In this document: in pieces, positions 1 to 5,540 of the stretch
How the letters are laid out: the number at the start of each line of letters is the position of its first letter
Position numbering within the stretch: position 1 is the stretch's first letter
From: Proteobacteria bacterium UBA4575
GTDB lineage: Bacteria > Pseudomonadota > Gammaproteobacteria > UBA4575
Direction: 5' to 3'
DNA: 12,428 bases
Assembly: GCA_002386945.1 (NCBI GenBank)
Contig: DGKH01000016.1
Coordinates: 3,049 to 15,476, forward strand
Notes under the pieces: generated by a model
The model's database searches: none
Told to the model about the DNA's origin: nothing
What the model saw: only the letters and a program-made list of their open reading frames with translations
Position numbers and translations under genes: made by a program

Positions 1-25
1 TGTTCGTTGGAATTAAAATCAGCAC

Positions 26-57
26 AAAAAAAACGGGGCCTAAGCCCCGCTTTTTTT
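26..57 (-). terminator. Rho-independent terminator downstream of fccB
   Basis: A perfect 6-bp G+C-rich stem (cggggc at 34-39 paired with gccccg at 44-49) with a 4-base loop is flanked by eight A (26-33) and seven T (51-57). Read on the minus strand, the hairpin is followed by a run of U and lies 19 bases after the fccB stop codon, so it most likely ends the fcc transcript. Because both flanks are A/T tracts it could also stop a plus-strand transcript entering from the left of the window. Confidence 0.9.
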
Positions 58-75
58 GCTTAGAACAGCACTTAC

Positions 76-1359
76 TTAGGTAAACATATCGGCAACGATA
101 TTGTCGTACCAACTGTAGGCATATTGTACTTCACGCTGTAAGGCTTCCTTGCTTGCATCGCTAGGGGTTAGACCACCAGCAACCTTTGCAATCTTCGAGC
201 GATCTTCAGCTAAGCGGTAAACCGCTGCGACTGAAATACCGTAATCAGGTGCAATTAAGCTGTAGCAAGTATTAACGTATGAAGGGTCAGTCATCTCAAT
301 GTCATTCAAAGAGGCAATAACAGCAGTGGCACAGATTTTACCCTGTGAGTTGGCTGCATAGCCTGACTTAGGCATACCTTTTGCTGCACTGGCATCACCA
401 ATGACATAAACGCCAGCATGAATCTTAGATTCAAAGGTGCCTAGGTCAACAGGGCACCAACCAGAGTCATCAGTTACACCGGCAACATGTGCAATATGGC
501 CAGCATGCTGTGGTGGAATGATATTGATCACATCACCTTGGATATCATCAAAGTCGGTTGAAACTGTCATTTCAGCCGCATTGACTGAAGTGACACCACC
601 ACCGGTATCAGCCGCAGGCACCCAATCAATCATGCCGTCATAGCGTGCTTTCCAGCCCTGAGTGAATAAGCCTTGCTTAGAAAACTTATCTTTTGCATCG
701 ATCACTAAGATCTTTGACTTAGGTTTGTTGTGCTTGAGGTAGTGTGCAATCTGACAGGTACGCTCATAAGGTCCTGGAGGGCAGCGGAATGGGTTGCCTG
801 GAGGCGCGATAATGACCGTGCCTCCATCTTTCATTTCGACCAGTTGCTTACGTAACAAGCTAGTTTGTGGACCCGCTTTCCAAGCATGCGGCATGATTTC
901 AGCAGCAGCTTCGTCATAACCTTCGATTACGCCATACTTAAGAGAAACACCCGGTGAAAGCACAAGACGATCATAGGCAAAGTTGTCACCGGCATCGGTA
1001 ACGACTTTCTTACTATCATGGTCAACGCCAGTAGCCTTAGCATGCACTACATTAATACCGTGCTTCTTTAGACCTTCATAGCCGTGACGGATGGTGCTGA
1101 TATCTCGATCACCACCTAGTACTTCATTACTCATGAAGCAGGTGTAATATTCTTTGTTAGTTTCGATCAGTGTTACATCAATAGAGCTATCTGCCTTCTT
1201 GATATACTTGGCAGCAATCGCACCACCGGCACCACCGCCGACAACGACAACCTTCTTGGTTGAGCCTAGCGCGATGTTAGGAGCGCCTAAGGTGATCGCT
1301 CCAGCAGCTACTGTGCCACTACCGTATTTAATAAAATCTCTACGATTTAATTTTTTCAT
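76..1359 (-). CDS. fccB: Sulfide dehydrogenase (flavocytochrome c), flavoprotein subunit
   Basis: This is the FAD subunit of flavocytochrome c sulfide dehydrogenase. In the periplasm it oxidises sulfide to sulfur or polysulfide and passes electrons to the diheme subunit FccA. The 427-residue product starts with a Tat signal (NRRDFIK at 5-11, hydrophobic stretch to about 30). A GGGAGG dinucleotide-binding loop follows at 41-46. Cys74, in the YYTCF context, matches the cysteine that covalently holds FAD in the Allochromatium enzyme (mature position 42 if about 32 residues are removed). Cys193 (FRCPPGP) and Cys365 (VNTCYSL) match the redox-active cysteine pair beside the flavin. A second FAD motif, [20 protein letters not shown], lies at 318-337, and the C-terminal FCSD domain is present. 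The start is preceded by GAGGA at a suitable distance. The gene lies 15 bases after fccA, so the two are surely cotranscribed. Length and motifs are intact. An SQR-type enzyme is unlikely given the Tat signal and the FccA partner. Confidence 0.96.
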   Translation of the reverse strand: MKKLNRRDFIKYGSGTVAAGAITLGAPNIALGSTKKVVVVGGGAGGAIAAKYIKKADSSIDVTLIETNKEYYTCFMSNEVLGGDRDISTIRHGYEGLKKHGINVVHAKATGVDHDSKKVVTDAGDNFAYDRLVLSPGVSLKYGVIEGYDEAAAEIMPHAWKAGPQTSLLRKQLVEMKDGGTVIIAPPGNPFRCPPGPYERTCQIAHYLKHNKPKSKILVIDAKDKFSKQGLFTQGWKARYDGMIDWVPAADTGGGVTSVNAAEMTVSTDFDDIQGDVINIIPPQHAGHIAHVAGVTDDSGWCPVDLGTFESKIHAGVYVIGDASAAKGMPKSGYAANSQGKICATAVIASLNDIEMTDPSYVNTCYSLIAPDYGISVAAVYRLAEDRSKIAKVAGGLTPSDASKEALQREVQYAYSWYDNIVADMFT

Positions 1360-1374
1360 TGTTTGCGTCCTCGA

Positions 1375-2031
1375 CTAGTCAGTGATACTTGCGTAGTAAT
1401 TCGCAAGTTGTTCAAAGCCAGCGTGACCTACACTGTCTTGGATTTCCTGAAGCTTGATTTTCATCTTCTTCGGCATATCACGATCGCCGTTGCTGAAGTC
1501 TGCCATGCTATATAGGAAGTAAGGAGCCCATTGGCCTGCAAGTACGCCGGTATCATCATCCGCTTCACGGCCTTCATCTTCGTGGCACTTTTCACAGTAT
1601 TTAGCATGAAGTTTCTTGCCTTTCTTGGCTTGCGCGCTATCAAAGGCTTGCTCTGGACGCTGCATTTCTTGCTCGCTGAAGTAAGCAGCGATCATTTTGA
1701 TTTCTTCATCTGTGTAGCCGCTAGCAAGACGATTCATGATCGTGCCATAGCGATTGAATGCTTCAACATCTTCAAATGCTAGATCAGCGTCTATAACAGC
1801 TTCTAATTCATCAGCGTCAGGATATTTGTAGGCCAACATCGCGCCCATTAAATAATTAGGTGATAGACCAGCAAGGGTTGGGATGGCTGGGCCAACGCTA
1901 TTTCCAGCCTCGCCATGACAGGCGACACAGGTGTTTACTAGCATCGCTTGGCGAGCAGGATCCGCGCTAGCGGTCGTACCCATCAGCGAGGCCATGCAAA
2001 GCAGGGCCGTTGCAGTAGCTTTTATTCTCAT
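1375..2031 (-). CDS. fccA: Sulfide dehydrogenase, diheme cytochrome c subunit
   Basis: This is the c-type cytochrome subunit that takes electrons from the FccB flavin and hands them to a periplasmic or membrane acceptor. The 218-residue product has a Sec signal peptide ending near residue 23 (TTASA, then DPARQ). It carries two heme-attachment motifs, CVACH (35-39) and CEKCH (146-150), in a tandem cytochrome c4-like arrangement. Met99 (TIMNRLASGYTDEE) is a good axial ligand for heme 1, and Met186 or Met190 for heme 2. Residues just after the second heme are strongly acidic (EDEGREADDD). A clear Shine-Dalgarno sequence (GAGGAG on the minus strand, about 8 bases before ATG) supports the start. 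A generic c4 cytochrome would look similar, but the adjacent fccB settles the assignment. The protein needs the Ccm system encoded to the right for heme attachment. Confidence 0.93.
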   Translation of the reverse strand: MRIKATATALLCMASLMGTTASADPARQAMLVNTCVACHGEAGNSVGPAIPTLAGLSPNYLMGAMLAYKYPDADELEAVIDADLAFEDVEAFNRYGTIMNRLASGYTDEEIKMIAAYFSEQEMQRPEQAFDSAQAKKGKKLHAKYCEKCHEDEGREADDDTGVLAGQWAPYFLYSMADFSNGDRDMPKKMKIKLQEIQDSVGHAGFEQLANYYASITD

Positions 2032-2058
2032 TATTAGGACTCCTCAGGTTAGGACAAT

Positions 2059-2088
2059 AGTATGCTGTAGATAGGCGCCCATGAGCAA
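2059..2088 (-). promoter_or_regulatory. Possible fccAB promoter
   Basis: On the minus strand, TTGCTC (complement of 2083-2088) and CATACT (complement of 2059-2064) are separated by 18 bases, a weak sigma70-like arrangement about 28 bases before the fccA start codon. Each hexamer matches consensus at only four of six positions. Support comes from its position in a 129-base gap and from the palindromic boxes that overlap it. The fcc genes could instead be read through from the tetraheme cytochrome gene. Confidence 0.3.
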
Positions 2089-2104
2089 TACCTTAGGCGC
2101 CTAA
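2071..2104. repeat. Two tandem 12-bp palindromic boxes upstream of fccA
   Basis: The perfect palindrome TTAGGCGCCTAA (2093-2104) and the near copy ATAGGCGCCCAT (2071-2082) share the core TAGGCGCC in the same orientation, with centres 22 bp apart, about two helical turns. The second copy fills the spacer of the candidate fccA promoter and the first lies just upstream of its -35 element. This layout fits paired operator sites for a dimeric regulator. No U-tract follows, so it is not a terminator. The regulator is unknown. Confidence 0.45.
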
Positions 2105-2160
2105 TTCGATGATTTCCCATAACCTTAGGGGTCTGGGCGGCATTCATTTTTTAAAACTGA

Positions 2161-2718
2161 TCAGCCTTCATCCGTATCGGGTTCAGTTGGTTCTTCATGA
2201 GCGACACCTTTGTGACATTCGATACAGGTCTGCCCACGTTTTTGTGCCTTCTTATGCTTTTTACGCGATGTCTTTTGTTGTTCTGTCGGGTCCATGGCAT
2301 CAAAGCTGTGACAGCTGCGGCATTCGCGTGAATCAGTGGCTTCCATTGTCGCCCAGACGCGATTCGCCATTTTCCAGCGATGCGCTTCAAATTTCTCTTC
2401 GGTGTCGATGGTGCCCATAATCTCACCCCAGACATCTTTCGCTGCCATGACCTTAGCCATTAACTTAGGCCCTAAGGAATGAGGGACATGACAGTCAGGG
2501 CAGCCAGCGCGAACGCCGGAGGCATTCTTATAATGAACTGACTCCATCCATTCTTCTTTGACCCACTGCATAGAGTGGCAGGAAGTACAGAACTCGACCG
2601 TGTTAGTCTTTTCTAATGCCACTGAGGAGCCGAGGGCAGAAAAGAAGCCCAGGCCGATAAGGGCAATGAAACCGAAAACGGAGATGAAACCTAAAGTGTA
2701 TTTTTTGCGATCTGACAT
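2161..2718 (-). CDS. NapC/NirT-family membrane-anchored tetraheme cytochrome c
   Basis: This belongs to the NapC/NirT/NrfH family, quinol-facing cytochromes that pass electrons between the quinone pool and periplasmic redox enzymes. The 185-residue product has one N-terminal transmembrane anchor (about 8-30) and then four heme motifs: CTSCH (44-48), CPDCH (73-77), CRSCH (133-137) and CIECH (165-169). The CHxM after heme 1 (Met50), the VHYKNASGVRAGCPDCHVPH block (61-80) and the terminal CHKGVAH are family hallmarks. A lysine- and arginine-rich stretch (149-161) lies between hemes 3 and 4. No nitrate, nitrite, TMAO or other reductase gene that would normally accompany it is visible. Instead it lies 129 bases before fccAB on the same strand, so a role in electron flow linked to sulfide oxidation is an inference from context. 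No clear Shine-Dalgarno sequence precedes the ATG, and the leader is A/T-rich. Family placement is secure; partner and direction of electron flow are not. Confidence 0.92.
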   Translation of the reverse strand: MSDRKKYTLGFISVFGFIALIGLGFFSALGSSVALEKTNTVEFCTSCHSMQWVKEEWMESVHYKNASGVRAGCPDCHVPHSLGPKLMAKVMAAKDVWGEIMGTIDTEEKFEAHRWKMANRVWATMEATDSRECRSCHSFDAMDPTEQQKTSRKKHKKAQKRGQTCIECHKGVAHEEPTEPDTDEG

Positions 2719-2758
2719 TATTTTTTATTGGGTGCTAGTATGCGAAGAATTAAGCGGT

Positions 2759-2787
2759 ATTTTATGTAATATTAGGCCGCGTAACAA
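2759..2787 (-). promoter_or_regulatory. Probable promoter of the tetraheme cytochrome (and possibly fcc) genes
   Basis: On the minus strand, TTGTTA (complement of 2782-2787) is followed by a 17-base spacer and TAAAAT (complement of 2759-2764), a good sigma70-type pair. It implies a start of transcription roughly 30-35 bases before the ATG at 2718. It lies in the 144-base divergent region shared with ccmA. No equally convincing plus-strand promoter for the ccm operon was found there. Confidence 0.5.
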
Positions 2788-2821
2788 CGTGAATTCGCGA
2801 TCTCAGGAATGTGAACAAGAA

Positions 2822-2850
2822 GCATACAGGGCTTGATTCACTGTGTATGC
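2822..2850. repeat. Inverted repeat just upstream of ccmA
   Basis: GCATACA (2822-2828) and TGTATGC (2844-2850) form a perfect 7-bp inverted repeat with 15 bases between, ending 12 bases before the ccmA start codon. It could be an operator for ccm expression or a hairpin in the ccmA leader that affects ribosome access. It has no U-run, so it is not a terminator. Confidence 0.35.
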
Positions 2851-2862
2851 ATTAAAGCACTA

Positions 2863-3510
2863 ATGTCCAAGTACAAAAACCCCAATTCCTTGCAAACTAC
2901 AGCACTTCAATGTGAGCGTGGTGGTCGTGTGCTATTCGACAACCTTGCCTTTGAGTTACATGCAGGTGAGGCCTTGCTAGTGCAGGGAGCCAACGGTAGC
3001 GGTAAAACAAGTCTATTACGGATCATTACGGGTTTAACAACCGCGATAGAGGGTGATGTACTCTGGAATGGCGCCCTGATTACGGATGATGAGCAGGCCT
3101 ATCAGAGAGAACTGTTATTTATCGGGCATCAGGCAGCGATTAAACAAGAGTTAAGTGTGCGTGAAAATTTACGCTTACATTACGCACTCAATGGCTGTGA
3201 AGCAGATTCAATGGTTGATCTGGCTGAGAAGGTGGGGTTACGCCAACGGTTAGGCGTTATCTGTTCACGCTTATCTGCAGGACAACAACGCCGCGTCTCC
3301 CTGGCACGATTGTTTTTGTCGGAGCAGCCATTATGGATACTCGATGAACCATTGACCGCTCTAGATGTCGACTTCATCGCGACTATTGAAGCGCGCTTAC
3401 AAACACACCTAGCAAATGGTGGCATGTTGATTTTAACGACCCATAGAGGTTTGGATTTAGGAACGGCAACAGTCCGCCATCTAGACCTTAATAAGAGTGC
3501 AAAAAACTAG
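2863..3510 (+). CDS. ccmA: Heme exporter ATP-binding protein CcmA
   Basis: CcmA is the cytoplasmic ATPase of the CcmABCD complex. It uses ATP to release heme-loaded CcmE from CcmC during cytochrome c maturation. The 215-residue product is a complete ABC domain: Walker A GANGSGKT (42-49), signature LSAGQQRR (137-144), Walker B LWILDEP (157-163) and switch His194 (LTTH). The SAGQ form of the signature is usual for CcmA. I chose ATG 2863; an in-frame TTG at 2833 would add ten residues with no homology-like character. Neither start has a strong Shine-Dalgarno sequence. It is the first gene of the ccm operon, with ccmB starting 3 bases after its stop. Confidence 0.95.
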   Translation: MSKYKNPNSLQTTALQCERGGRVLFDNLAFELHAGEALLVQGANGSGKTSLLRIITGLTTAIEGDVLWNGALITDDEQAYQRELLFIGHQAAIKQELSVRENLRLHYALNGCEADSMVDLAEKVGLRQRLGVICSRLSAGQQRRVSLARLFLSEQPLWILDEPLTALDVDFIATIEARLQTHLANGGMLILTTHRGLDLGTATVRHLDLNKSAKN

Positions 3511-3513
3511 GCT

Positions 3514-4179
3514 ATGCGTCTGTTTTTATTCATATTTAAACGAGATATGCTGTTGGCAATACGGCGTCGACGTGAATTGGCTAACCCGTTAGTCTTTTTC
3601 ATCATGGTGGTGAGTATGTTCCCACTAGGCGTAACGCCTGATCATGCCTTTCTCGCTGAATTATCGGCGGGTGTCATCTGGGTTACCGCTTTACTGGCCG
3701 CCCTGATGTCGATGGATAGTATGTTTCGTTCTGACTACGATGATGGCTCACTCGAGCAGTTATTGCTGATGCCAGGCTCTAAAGTGGTCTTGATCGGCGC
3801 AAAGATTGCTGCCCATTGGGTCAGTATCGGTCTGCCCTTGGTCATTATCGCGCCGCTGATGTCTTTTTTACTGTTCTTACCGTCGCAAGCATTACCCAGT
3901 CTGATTATCACTCTATTGATTAGTACGCCGATTTTGAGTCTCTTGGGCGCGGTTGGGGTGGCATTAACCTTGAGTCTTAGGGGCGGCGGCGTTTTATCTT
4001 CTTTATTAACGTTACCTTTTTACGTTCCTGTACTGATTTTTTCCACCATGGCAATTAATGCTGCGGCTGTAAATCAGCCGGTCAGCGGTTATTATGCGTT
4101 ACTCGCAGCGTTCTTAATTGTTTCAATCTTATTAGTGCCGTTTGCTGTCGTGGCGGCCTTACGAGTTTCATATAACTAA
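3514..4179 (+). CDS. ccmB: Heme exporter membrane protein CcmB
   Basis: CcmB is the membrane partner of CcmA in the ABC-type complex that recycles CcmE. The 221 residues match the family's usual length of about 220. They form about six hydrophobic segments (near 24-40, 51-68, 92-122, 128-153, 162-185 and 193-216). The conserved FRSDYDDGSLEQLLLMPGS block (71-89) and the LPFYVPVLIFST segment (167-178) are typical of CcmB. Translation is probably coupled to ccmA, since the gap is 3 bases and the Shine-Dalgarno sequence is weak. Only one base separates its stop from the ccmC ATG. Confidence 0.95.
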   Translation: MRLFLFIFKRDMLLAIRRRRELANPLVFFIMVVSMFPLGVTPDHAFLAELSAGVIWVTALLAALMSMDSMFRSDYDDGSLEQLLLMPGSKVVLIGAKIAAHWVSIGLPLVIIAPLMSFLLFLPSQALPSLIITLLISTPILSLLGAVGVALTLSLRGGGVLSSLLTLPFYVPVLIFSTMAINAAAVNQPVSGYYALLAAFLIVSILLVPFAVVAALRVSYN

Positions 4180-4180
4180 G

Positions 4181-4921
4181 ATGTTTACTTTTTTACATAA
4201 ATTCGCTTCACCTCAATACTTTTATTCATGGTCTGCCAGTTGGCAGAAATGGGCTAGTATTATCGCAGCACTGTTAATGAGTGTTGGGCTCTACTACTCC
4301 TTACTGAATTCTCCTGCCGATTATCAGCAGGGTGAGACCGTACGCATTATGTATGTGCATGTGCCGGCCGCCTGGCTATCGATGTTTGGTTATATGGTGA
4401 TGGCGTCTGCTGCCATAGTTACCTTGATCTGGCGAATTAAAGTCGCCGAGATTATGATCGCGCAATGTGCGGTTATTGGTGCCTCATTTACTGCACTAGC
4501 ACTGATCACAGGGATGTTATGGGGTAAGCCAATGTGGGGTGCCTATTGGGTATGGGATGCACGCTTAACCTCTGAGTTGGTTTTACTGTTCCTCTATTTT
4601 GGTGTGATAGCCCTTTCTGGTGCTTTCGATGATGAGCGTGCAGGTGCTCGGGCTGCCGCTATCTTGACCTTAGTTGGGATTGTTAATATTCCGATTATTC
4701 ATTACTCGGTGGAGTGGTGGAATACCCTACATCAAGGCCCAACGGTGAGTAAATTTGACTCGCCATCAGCACCTCCGAGCATGTTGGTGCCATTATTAGT
4801 GATGGCTTTAGCCTTTAAAGCCTATTTTTTCGCAGTACTATTTAAACGTGCGCGTGCTGAGCTGTTATTACGAGAACGTAATACTAGTTGGGTTAAGGCT
4901 TTGCTAAAGGAGACGGTATGA
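4181..4921 (+). CDS. ccmC: Heme handling protein CcmC
   Basis: CcmC binds heme at the periplasmic face of the inner membrane and attaches it to CcmE. The 246-residue product has six predicted membrane segments. It carries the tryptophan-rich WWD motif (WGKPMWGAYWVWDARLT, 114-130) and the flanking heme-ligand histidines His60 (MYVHVPAAW) and His184 (NTLHQG), at the same numbers as in E. coli CcmC. This numbering supports ATG 4181 over an in-frame upstream start at 4142 that would add 13 residues overlapping ccmB. The stop overlaps the ccmD start (ATGA). Confidence 0.96.
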   Translation: MFTFLHKFASPQYFYSWSASWQKWASIIAALLMSVGLYYSLLNSPADYQQGETVRIMYVHVPAAWLSMFGYMVMASAAIVTLIWRIKVAEIMIAQCAVIGASFTALALITGMLWGKPMWGAYWVWDARLTSELVLLFLYFGVIALSGAFDDERAGARAAAILTLVGIVNIPIIHYSVEWWNTLHQGPTVSKFDSPSAPPSMLVPLLVMALAFKAYFFAVLFKRARAELLLRERNTSWVKALLKETV

Positions 4922-5070
4922 ATGAATTCCTCCATATGGGTGGCTATGCCTTCTACGTTTGGGGTTCTTACGGACTCACTGCTGGGGTATTACTTGCGAA
5001 CCTGATCTTCGCGACAATGCGTCGTAAGCAGATTTTGCAGCAGATACAAGAGATGAGTGAAGAGGACTAA
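4918..5070 (+). CDS. ccmD: Heme exporter small subunit CcmD
   Basis: CcmD is a small single-span membrane protein that joins CcmABC and is needed to release holo-CcmE. This 50-codon gene begins MNEFLHMGGYAFYVWGSYGL, with the membrane span about 12-33, followed by a basic MRRKQ segment and an acidic tail ending SEED. The FLHMGGYAFYVWGSYG pattern is the CcmD signature. An excellent Shine-Dalgarno sequence (AAGGAG, 4907-4912) sits five bases before the ATG. The start overlaps the ccmC stop by four bases, and ccmE begins 3 bases after the stop. Its small size makes it easy to miss. Confidence 0.93.
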   Translation: MNEFLHMGGYAFYVWGSYGLTAGVLLANLIFATMRRKQILQQIQEMSEED

Positions 5071-5073
5071 CTG

Positions 5074-5538
5074 ATGGCAACTAAACGTAAGCAACGAATG
5101 ATTTTTGTAATTGTGCTGATCAGTGGCTTTGCTGCGGCGACCGCCTTGGCCTTATTCGCATTTGAAAAAAACCTACTTTACTTTTACAGCCCATCTCAAC
5201 TCAGTGAGGCAGAGGTGACTGAAGATCAGTTATTTCGTCTCGGTGGTTTAGTAGTCGAAGGCAGTGTTGCGCGTATGCCCGATGGTATTACCACTCAGTT
5301 TGCTTTGACTGATATGCAGGGCCAAGTGCAGGTGCAATATACCGGTTTGTTGCCTGATTTATTTCGTGAAGGCCAAGGCATTGTCGCGCAGGGTAGACTC
5401 AATGCAGAGGGTCTATTCGTTGCTCAAGAGGTCTTAGCGAAACACGATGAAAATTATATGCCACCGGAAGTCGCTGAGGCATTGAAGGCTGCAGGCGGCA
5501 AACATCCAGTATCTATCCCTAAGACAACAGTAGAATAA
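5074..5538 (+). CDS. ccmE: Periplasmic heme chaperone CcmE
   Basis: CcmE binds heme covalently through a histidine and ferries it from CcmC to CcmF. The 154-residue product has an N-terminal signal anchor (about 9-29) and a periplasmic OB-fold domain. The heme-binding block LAKHDENYMPPE (121-132) contains His124, the covalent ligand equivalent to E. coli His130, and Tyr128, equivalent to the axial Tyr134. The tail beyond about 140 is short and basic. The presence of His rather than Cys at the heme site marks the ordinary variant of System I. GAGGA sits about 10 bases before ATG 5074, and ccmF follows after 2 bases. Confidence 0.96.
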   Translation: MATKRKQRMIFVIVLISGFAAATALALFAFEKNLLYFYSPSQLSEAEVTEDQLFRLGGLVVEGSVARMPDGITTQFALTDMQGQVQVQYTGLLPDLFREGQGIVAQGRLNAEGLFVAQEVLAKHDENYMPPEVAEALKAAGGKHPVSIPKTTVE

Positions 5539-5540
5539 AC

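Noticed and set aside
1..25. Possible end of another gene at the left edge
   Set aside because: Only 25 bases lie beyond the terminator, too few to support any call.
437..643. Plus-strand open frame inside fccB
   Set aside because: It lies wholly antisense to a clear gene, has no recognisable domain and no ribosome site. The same applies to the frames at 1154-1378, 1531-1782, 2109-2420 and 2558-2836.
2073..2102. AGGCGCC...GGCGCCT as a terminator hairpin for the tetraheme gene
   Set aside because: The 7-bp stem has a 16-base loop and no U-tract after it on either strand. Operator-like palindromes explain it better.
2833..2861. Sigma70 promoter for ccmA starting at TTGATT
   Set aside because: With a 17-base spacer the -10 would fall on AGCACT right before the start codon. 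No acceptable -10 was found, so no ccm promoter is claimed.
2833..2862. Upstream in-frame TTG start for ccmA adding ten residues
   Set aside because: The extension reads IHCVCIKAL, lacks a ribosome site, runs through the inverted repeat and does not fit the usual CcmA N-terminus. ATG 2863 is preferred.
4142..4180. Upstream start for ccmC overlapping ccmB
   Set aside because: Starting at 4181 puts the two ligand histidines at 60 and 184 exactly as in E. coli CcmC, and the extension is simply the ccmB end in another frame.
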